64,000 nt of DNA, taken from contig CAVNZM010000005.1 in NCBI GenBank assembly GCA_963693365.1, positions 2,294,001 through 2,358,000 of the forward strand, written 5' to 3'. Below, piece by piece: positions 41,249-64,000 of the stretch. Source of the stretch: Amoebidium appalachense (Eukaryota; Ichthyosporea). The notes beneath the pieces were generated by a model. The model saw only the letters and a program-made list of their open reading frames with translations. It had not been told where the DNA came from and did not search any database. The position numbers and the translations under genes were made by a program. Numbering within the stretch: position 1 is the stretch's first letter; each line of letters begins with the position of its first letter.

Positions 41249-43864
41249 ATGGCTGGCGACGCCAGCGTGTTTGATGGGGCAAGCCCCATAGCGGGCTGGT
41301 TTGAGCTGCTACTAGTGCAGATTATGATCATCGTTATATTTACCCGCCTTTTGGGTGTGGGTTTACGTTACGTCCACCAGCCACGAGTAATGGCTGAGGT
41401 GATAGGAGGGATTCTCCTGGGTCCATCGGTTCTTGGTCGTATTCCAGGCTACATGGACACGATTTTTCCGGCCTCTAGCATGGCCGTTCTTTCAGCCCTT
41501 GCTAATTTGGGCCTCGTCATGTTTCTTTTCATCGTCGGTCTGGAGCTCGAGGTTGCCCTGTTGAAAGAAAACGCCGTTAACTCGATTGCCATATCCTCGG
41601 TAGGCATACTCGTTCCCTTCGCCGCTGGGGTGGGTGTCGCAGCCGTGTTGTGGAATACCTCTGCCGAAGGGATTACTGTTTCCTTTGGTGCCTTTGCAGC
41701 TTTTTGTGCTGTTGCTATGAGCATTACCGCTTTTCCTGTTCTAGCGCGCATCATCGCCGAGCGAAAACTTATGACTACGCCTGTTGGTGTGTCTGCTTTG
41801 ACGGCGGCGGCAGTAGGGGATGTTGTTGCGTGGTGCTTCCTTGCCCTCGTTGTGGCAATCACCCGGTCCACGGGGTCCGCTGTTACGGTTGTTTACGTTT
41901 TTCTGTGCACGGCAGCATTTTTCAGCGCTCATGTTACTTGGCGTCAGGCCAATTTTGGAACGGGGAATCAAAACGAGACGTTTTGGCAAGAGCGCTGTGA
42001 GTCAAACAACAGTGGTTGCGGCCTTCATGTTGGCGCTGTTCAGCGCGTGGGTGACCCAGTTTCTGGGTGTCCACGCCATTTTTCGGCGCCTTTATTGCTG
42101 GGCTGGCCATGCCTCGTCACGAGGGGTTTGCGGTGTCCCTGATTGAAAAGATTGAAGACTTCGTTTCCATCATTCTGTTGCCTCTCTACTTTGCATATTC
42201 CGGGTTGCGCACGCAAATCGGTGCGCTCAGCACGGGGGCAGATTGGGGGCTCTGCCTTTTCGTCATTTTTATGGCCGTTGTAAGCAAAATCGGTAGCACC
42301 ACTACGGCGGCGCGTTTCTTGAAGATGCCCTGGCGTGAATCCTTTGCGGTGGGGATTATGATGAATACTAAGGGGCTGGTCGAACTCATCGTACTAAACA
42401 TAGGGTTGGACGCTGGGGCACTAAATCAGACCATTTTCGTTATGATGGTGCTGATGGCCCTCGTGACCACCTTTATGACTACGCCACTCCTTGCTGCTGT
42501 CTATTCGACCAAGCACCACCAGGAGCGCATGTTGAAGGACATTCGCAAGTCGCTTGATCTCACGAAACCGAAGACGCTAGCGGATTTGGAGGTGATTTAC
42601 AAGTACAGACTCCATCCCGTCGTGTGGCTGCAGACCCGGCAGGATTTGGGCGACCTCATTGCCCTGTATGGCCTGTTTGGCGACGTCACCTTTCCAGACA
42701 CGGATAGCAACGAGAATTTTCAGCGGCCACGTGCGCTTGCCACCCAGCAGGAGGAGGCAGAGGACTTTGGGGAGATACCCCCCCTGTCTGTGTGCGCCAT
42801 ACGTCTGCTCCACCTCTCGGAGCGCAACAGCAGTGTGCTCAAGGCCACGGTGATGAGCCAAACGGGGCCCCAGGATGGGCTTCTCGACGCCTTCCGCAGT
42901 AGCATAGCCCAGTATGGTATTGTGCCCTCTGTGTATGCCACGGTCACCACTAACGAGGAGATAGTGGGCGACATCACGAACGTCGCCCAGGTGCAGCGTG
43001 CGGGGGTGGTCATCCTTCCCTGGCAGGAGCCCGACGAATACCACCCACACATACCCAACCACCACCAGCGCGACTTCTTTGGTAATGGGCCATCACGCCA
43101 CGACGCCATTATGGATCTTCTGGACGTGTGCGAGACCCAGGTTGCGCTTTTGGCAGTCAGGCCGAGACCGGAGGTTCCCCGGGCGAATTCCATCAGCCAC
43201 CAACTGCAGGCCATGTTCGAACGGGACGGCGACGTCGAGACACCCAAAGCGGAAATGTCGTCTTCCGTGGGTGTAAACAACCTGGAAATGGCGCCTGTCG
43301 GCACCGCAAACATACATACACAGTATGGCCGCGGCGGGTTCCTTTCCATTGACAGCCAGGCCCAAGTGCGCGTGGTGGTTCCGTTTTTCGGTGGGAACGA
43401 TGACCGATCTGCTGGCCTTTTGGCGCTACGCCTTGCGCGCAAATCACGTAGGATCATGGTGCATTTTATCATTGTGCGCACCCCAGGCCAAACACAGGCA
43501 GCGGAAGGAACAATCGGAGAAGGAAAAGGAGAGGCCGGGAAGGGGGAAACGAACGAGACTGCAACAAACGCCGAGTCCATGAACGGTGTCGGTAAAGCGG
43601 CGGATGGGAAGGAGGAAGTCTCACGTGCGCCTGGGGCGGGTGCGGACGGGGAGGGAGCATTAGACGTAGAGGGAGACGTCTCGGACGATGATGAGGCGAT
43701 GGTTGCGTTTGTACGATCGCTGGCGGTGGCACCGCACTCGCAGGTGGTGATCTCTGTGGTGCACGGGGCAACACCCACAGACGGCATCATGGAGCAGCTG
43801 AGGAGGCACCATGCCAATGTGGATGCTGCAAAGGAGCAAGCGGACCAGCAGACGACAGCTCCAG
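41249..43864 (+). CDS. Antiporter exon 1: transport domain and first USP-like part
   Basis: The reading frame changes twice: frame of 41249 up to GCA TTT at 41915-41920, the next frame through the segment with SQTTVVAAFMLALFSAWVTQ, and a third frame from GGC GCC at 42085. Each segment matches a successive part of CPA2 proteins, so the breaks are internal to one gene. A Gly/Glu/Lys-rich linker lies at about 43490-43680. The exon ends CCAG/GTAGGT. Confidence 0.88.
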
Positions 43865-46117
43865 GTAGGTGTGGTTGGCACACACAGGCGCGCATGCACA
43901 CACACACTGACATTCACTCTCACTCACTCAATCACACTCACACTCACACTCACACAGAAGTGTCTCTCTCTCTCCCCCCCCTCCCTCTCTCCCCTCCCCT
44001 CCTCCCCCCCCCCCCTCCACCTCCCCTCTCCTCTCTGCCCCCCCCCCCCCCTACCCTTCTTTCTCTCTCTCTCTCTCTCTCCCCCCCCCCCCCCCTTTGC
44101 CTCCCATCCTTCCCTTTCTCTCTCCTCTCTCTCTCTCCACCCCCCCCCCCCATTTGCCTCTTTCTCTCCCCCTTCCCCTCCACCCCTCTTATACACACAC
44201 ATCTGGCCTCTCTCACGCACCCACACGCACGCACTCCCCCCCCCCCCCCCTCTCTCTCCAACCGGGCATGGTTGCTCTGTGTCGTGCATCTGTAAGCACA
44301 TACGCGTTTGTCGCTGCACTGCATTAGTTTGCACATACATCTTCACCGTTTTGCTCACCTTGCTTGCATAAGCAACCCTGCTCGTCTTTGATCAAGACGG
44401 GTTGACCCACCCAAGTTCAGTTGATGCTGCTGTCTGAGTTGGAGCGTCGTATATACGCGGGCTAAGGGGTCGAAACTCAGACGCAATTGATGACTTGGGC
44501 CCTCCCTGAGGATGGGCTCTGCTTATGACGCATACTGTGCGCATGGCTGATGCTGCATACTTGAATGTTTGCCTTTGCATGTGTCCTGCACCATGCTTCT
44601 CATCGTGTATGCGTACTTCGTACTGTGTTCCGCATTCAAAACCCCCCCTGTCTTCTTTCAGAGGTGTCCTTTCAGGACAGACCACTGTGTGGAGACATCT
44701 TTACTTCCATGCAACCGGGCATGGTTGCTCTGTGTCGTGCATCTGTAAGCACATACGCGTTTGTCGCTGCACTGCATTAGTTTGCACATACATCTTCACC
44801 GTTTTGCTCACCTTGCTTGCATAAGCAACCCTGCTCGTCTTTGATCAAGACGGGTTGACCCACCCAAGTTCAGTTGATGCTGCTGTCTGAGTTGGAGCGT
44901 CGTATATACGCGGGCTAAGGGGTCGAAACTCAGACGCAATTGATGACTTGGGCCCTCCCTGAGGATGGGCTCTGCTTATGACGCATACTGTGCGCATGGC
45001 TGATGCTGCATACTTGAATGTTTGCCTTTGCATGTGTCCTGCACCATGCTTCTCATCGTGTATGCGTACTTCGTACTGTGTTCCGCATTCAAAACCCCCC
45101 CTCTCTCTCCCAACCCCATCCCCACCCCACCTCCCCACTCTCTCTCGTGCCCCCTCCCCCCTCCCCCCTTCTTCTCTTTCACACACACTCTCTCTTTCCC
45201 CCCCTTCCCCTGTCTCTCATCCCCGCCCCCTCCCCCCCTTCCATCTCTCTCGTTCTCTGCTCTCCTTTTCCTGCCCCCCCTCCCCCCTCTTCCTCCTCCC
45301 TTCCTCCTTTCCTCCCGCCCCCCTCTCCCCCTCTCCCCTCTCTCTCTCTCTCTCTGTCTCTACCCCCCCTCCCCCTTCTCTCTCTCTCTTTGACCTCTCT
45401 CTCCATATATGTATATCTCCATTTTCCGCGCCTTCTCCCTCCCTCCCCCCCTCCTCCTCTTTTTCTATCCTCTCGCCCCTTCGACCCCCCTCTCTCTCGC
45501 TCTCTTCCCCTTCTCTCTCTCTCTCTCCTCTTTCTCTCTCTCTCTCTCCCTACCCCCCCCCCCCCTTTCCCCCCTTCTCTGCCTCTCTCTCTTTCTCTCT
45601 CCCCCCCCCCCCCCCCCTCCCCCTCTCTCCCTCCCCTTTTCCCCCCGGCCCCCCCAACCCCCCTTCCGTTCCACACTTTTGCCACTCTCCTCTGCATAGG
45701 TTAGGGAGCTGGGAAGCTCTGTGTAGAGGGATAAAACACACTTTTTGGTCTTTTGGGATTTCCGTGTATGCTTAACTTATATATATATATATATGGGGGG
45801 GGGGTTGCTGCTTCTTGAGCAGACCTGCTCGTTTTTGGGCAAAACTGTCGTTGGTTGCTGCTGCCTCTGAGCCACAGGGGGATGAGAACCGTGCACTAGA
45901 GGTTAGAGAGGTTGAGCCTGGTTTGGTGGATGCATAGGACCCCCCTGTTGTTCGGTTAAGAATATGTTACCTGCGCAGTTTTGACTTTTGTTTTTTTGTT
46001 TTTGTTGTTGTTGTTGTTGTTGCTGTTGTTGGGTTTTGTCAACTTTGTCTTGCATGTTTGCCACCCACTGACGCATATGCCCCCCTTCCCCCCCCCCCCC
46101 CCCCCCCCCCCCCGCCC

Positions 46118-46185
<68 letters not shown>

Positions 46186-46456
46186 CGCGCACCCGCACCT
46201 GCAATACCCGGTCGCCCTGGTCGTGTGCGGCCGCCGCAGCCCCATCGACATGCCCCGCTGGCAGGGGTTGAGTGACGTCCGCCTTTCCGACCCGACAAAG
46301 TCCATTCCCTCGGGCACAACCCCAAATGCCTCCAATGCAATTCGGGCCGCAGTAGACGCCCTAGGCCCGGTTGGTGCGGTGATCTATCGCAAGAACGGTA
46401 CCCCGATCCCCGTGTTGGCTGTGCGGTCGGAAATACCAACACCTGCGAAAGAGTAG
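41249..46456 (+). CDS. CPA2-family K+/H+ antiporter (KHA1/CHX-like), 2 exons
   Basis: Exons 41249-43864 and 46185-46456 join in phase 1, giving about 961 residues if one base is skipped at each of two +1 breaks (41918-41923 and 42081-42084). Start: ATG in GAAGAATGGCTGG context. The N-terminal half has about 12 membrane segments typical of CPA2 exchangers: ILLGPSVLG after TM2, LVMFLFIVGLELE, ITAFPVLARI, AAAVGDVVAW with the ion-binding Asp, HAIFGAFIAGLAMPR and NTKGLVELI. The C-terminal half is soluble and resembles the stress-protein-like tail of plant CHX and fungal Kha1 (RLLHLSERNSSVL, VVILPW, VALVVCGRR). It should exchange K+ or Na+ for H+ on an internal or plasma membrane. A poly(A) signal lies near 46989. 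Confidence 0.9.
44358..44650 (+). mobile_element. tRNA-derived SINE copy 3
   Basis: Starts near CTTGCTTGCATAAGCAACCC. A-box-like TGTCTGAGTTGG at 44431-44442 (one mismatch to TRGCNNAGTNGG) and B-box-like GGTCGAAACTC at 44468-44478. It ends GTACTTCGTACT and GCATTCAA, followed by a C tract. In the sense orientation of the antiporter intron. Confidence 0.75.
44811..45103 (+). mobile_element. tRNA-derived SINE copy 4
   Basis: Identical to copy 3 because it lies in the second unit of the tandem duplication; boxes at about 44884 and 44921. The C-rich pyrimidine tract following it extends to about 45660. Confidence 0.75.
45103..45665 (+). repeat. Pyrimidine (C/T) rich tract in antiporter intron
   Basis: More than 500 bp of almost pure CT-rich sequence. 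The long ORFs on both strands are Pro/Ser/Leu or Arg/Glu/Gly translations of it. Confidence 0.9.
46185..46456 (+). CDS. Antiporter exon 2: C-terminal part
   Basis: It follows a (CA)n tract that supplies the CAG acceptor. Phase 1 joins GGC GCG CAC and reads YPVALVVCGRR and MPRWQGLSD, the end of the second stress-protein-like domain, through VLAVRSEIPTPAKE to TAG. Confidence 0.9.
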
Positions 46457-46660
46457 GCAGGTACATAGTGTGATGAAGTTTAGGTGGTGTGTAAAAGACA
46501 GCGTGGGTGAAATATGGGGGGATGCTTAAGAGGCGGTTGAGTTGGTTGGTTTGGTGGTTTTAAGAGCAGTGGTAAATTTATTGATCATTTGGTGTTGGTG
46601 CTGCGGTTCATGGTGATGAAAATTCTGTGGTTGGGTGGGTGGTGGTGGTGGTTTGTGTGT

Positions 46661-46741
<81 letters not shown>

Positions 46742-46988
46742 TGTGTGTTGTTTTTCGGAGGGGTGTTTGGTTGTGGTGGGTGGGGGGGAAAGGGGGGGAA
46801 GGTTCTGATATTTGGTTCTGTGTTCGTGACTAGAAAATGATTGTTCCTGCCAGTGCGTTAAACAGACTATCATGGTGTCTTACATGTATATACTGTAGTG
46901 GTGAGAGAGGGGATTATTTATGTGGCGTAATTGGTTGAAAGCTTCTGTATTGCTGTATGAAATCATAGAAACATAGATGCCGGCTGTC

Positions 46989-46994
46989 AATAAA
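46989..46994 (+). terminator. Poly(A) signal AATAAA, antiporter gene
   Basis: AATAAA about 530 nt after the antiporter stop; the intervening 3' region carries a (TG)n array at 46664-46738. Confidence 0.4.
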
Positions 46995-47347
46995 CGGCAT
47001 GAAGATGTAAGGGAATGTTTGAAACCATTACACATGGTATGATTGAGCCACACCCATTTCCGATTATTTATTAGTAACCGGTTTTGACTCTCGTGATAAG
47101 CTTTAGAGGTTTCATTATAGCCTTATATGATATATAAAAAACAACAAGTGAGTTCTGATTGGCTGGACCACGCACATTTGAATCGTGAAAGTCAAAAGTG
47201 CAAACCTCCTTTAATACCCATATACAGGTACTACTTTTGAGCTGTCTGGATGTGGCCCCGCTCACACACAAGCCAAGCCAGAACGTAGGCACACATCCTA
47301 AGCACCCGTGCGCGCGCAGTCGCACACGCGCACGCACATACACAGTG

Positions 47348-47455
<108 letters not shown>

Positions 47456-48815
47456 GACAAAGTTCTGGGAGAGCAAGATACCTACACAGGGGCACACTCA
47501 CACACCTTTCCTATGTCCGGCATCTCTCTCATTCTGCCCAAGAGGCATATATGGTCGTTGACATCGGCGTTCTTGCACACACCCACCACACACACCCACA
47601 CACGTACACAGGCACATATGCATGCACATGTACAAGTACATCCAGTCGTGTTTGTTTGCACACACACACAGTGATTCCAAGCCTAAAAGTTGAGGCCGAG
47701 GGGCTGCCAACCCCATGGTCATGCAAGGGTACCCATGGTTGTGCATGCACACCTACCCACACGGATATAACAAGCCCCCCCTCCCCCCCCCCTCCCCCAC
47801 CCTACACATGCCAATTAAACATGTAAGCACCCGATATGTTCACTGGAAACACACTTGCCGGGGCCCGGCAGCAAGGACTAATATAGCATAGCAAAACATT
47901 CGTTCAGAACATTTATACAAGTTACCTCCACCCCCCCTCTCCCCCCACCACCCCACCTTCCCTTCCCAGGCTTCAGATCAGAATCTTGCAGCTTGCTGAA
48001 GTGAACACTCATCCCTCCTAGCGCAACTCCCACCACCATCATGAAAACCAATCACTGATCGATGCAGGACACGATCTCACGCTAAAGGAAAAGTCCATAT
48101 GAGAGACAGGGAAGGGGAGGGGGGGGGGGATTGAATGCATGTATCATAGTATATGATGTGAATTTTCACGTGCCCATTCGTACGTACGTCAGATCAAGTC
48201 TGGTGTGTATCTTGCCATCCCTCCCCCTCCCCTTCCCCTCCCTCCCCCTTCCCTTCCCATAAAACACCCAACGGAAACGGGGGAGGACGATACCTATATA
48301 ACAGCCACACTCGTATGCACTGATCCATTATTTACCCACACAAACAGCGATGTTTATCCCATGCGTATCCCGCACATACATACTTGCACGTATATCTCGT
48401 AGCAAAAGGTTAAGAATGTATACCCACAATTACCGCCGGCCCTTGTCTGCATATTTTCCCCCAGACTGTTTGTTGTCCAAGGAAGCAGAAACTACCCCAT
48501 ACTTTGGCTATGTTTCTGTTCATTGTTTTGTGCTCCTTTCCATTTTAAGAATACCAGACAGTGTCTGAGGATTGAGTCTTCTTCAGCGGCATTACGTTTA
48601 TCTATCGTATAAAAGGATGTGAATTTTCCAACAAGCAAGCCTGATTATCTAATAGGTTGCATATCCAACTACTACGTCTACGAAAACTGCGCTTTCTAAA
48701 TTGAAAACCATATTCAAAAATTCCCGGCCATAAAAGATGTGACCTACTGGCCCCTAAGAGTCGTACACTCCAATGACCTGCAAATTCACACGAGATGCAC
48801 CCAGAATATCGGAAA

Positions 48816-64000
<15,185 letters not shown>

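Larger units (their letters stand above)
44259..45103 (+). repeat. Tandem duplication of about 392 bp in antiporter intron
   Basis: 44259-44650 and 44712-45103 are identical as far as I can read, separated by 61 bp of unique sequence. Each unit contains one SINE copy. The lack of visible differences implies a recent duplication or an assembly duplication. Confidence 0.92.

Noticed and set aside
42720-43913. 397-codon minus-strand ORF opposite the antiporter
   Set aside because: Shadow of the plus-strand antiporter, whose sequence matches a known family.
44978-45775. 265-codon plus-strand ORF in the antiporter intron
   Set aside because: It consists of SINE sequence followed by a CT-rich tract; the intron boundaries 43865-46184 are fixed by phase and homology.

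Overview
This window is nuclear DNA of a eukaryote with intron-rich genes. I could rebuild four multi-exon protein genes exon by exon. Reading phase closes across 37 introns, apart from four +1 frame breaks that are described. The gene set (TKL kinase with a SAM domain, CPA2 antiporter with a stress-protein-like tail, HGSNAT-type acetyltransferase, DUF6729/exonuclease composite) fits a unicellular eukaryote or alga better than an animal or bacterium. I cannot name the species.

The non-coding DNA is unusual. It is saturated with long mononucleotide G/C tracts, (TG)n/(CA)n arrays, and composite T(n)G(n) = C(n)A(n) tracts. Most listed long ORFs outside the four genes are translations of these repeats.

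Layout: 1-7.3 kb holds no confident gene. 7.36-27.9 kb (minus strand) is a 20-exon tyrosine-kinase-like protein kinase with a C-terminal SAM domain and a long tail. 28.0-29.3 kb is a TC-rich divergent intergenic region. 29.35-37.29 kb (plus) is a six-exon gene encoding a DUF6729 domain, an RNase-H/transposase-like region, a DEDDy 3'-5' exonuclease and a Pro-rich C-terminus with a Cys cluster. 37.3-41.2 kb is mostly unique sequence without a recognised gene. 41.25-46.46 kb (plus) is a CPA2 K+/H+ antiporter in two exons; its intron carries a duplicated SINE. 46.5-48.8 kb is intergenic. 48.82-57.82 kb (minus) is a 13-exon heparan-alpha-glucosaminide N-acetyltransferase-like gene with a secretory leader and a DUF4397-like luminal part. 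57.8-64 kb has only weak exon candidates and C-rich repeats.

The genes do not form a pathway. The antiporter and the acetyltransferase are both polytopic membrane proteins. The kinase is probably cytosolic. The exonuclease composite resembles mobile-element-derived proteins. The most interesting signals are: +1-type frame breaks in three genes, including a CTT-TGA-G context; a high share of GC-AG introns; a minisatellite that iterates a branch-point-like motif next to a 3' splice site; a tRNA-derived SINE family ending in poly(C); and the strict polarity of the C(n)A(n) tracts.
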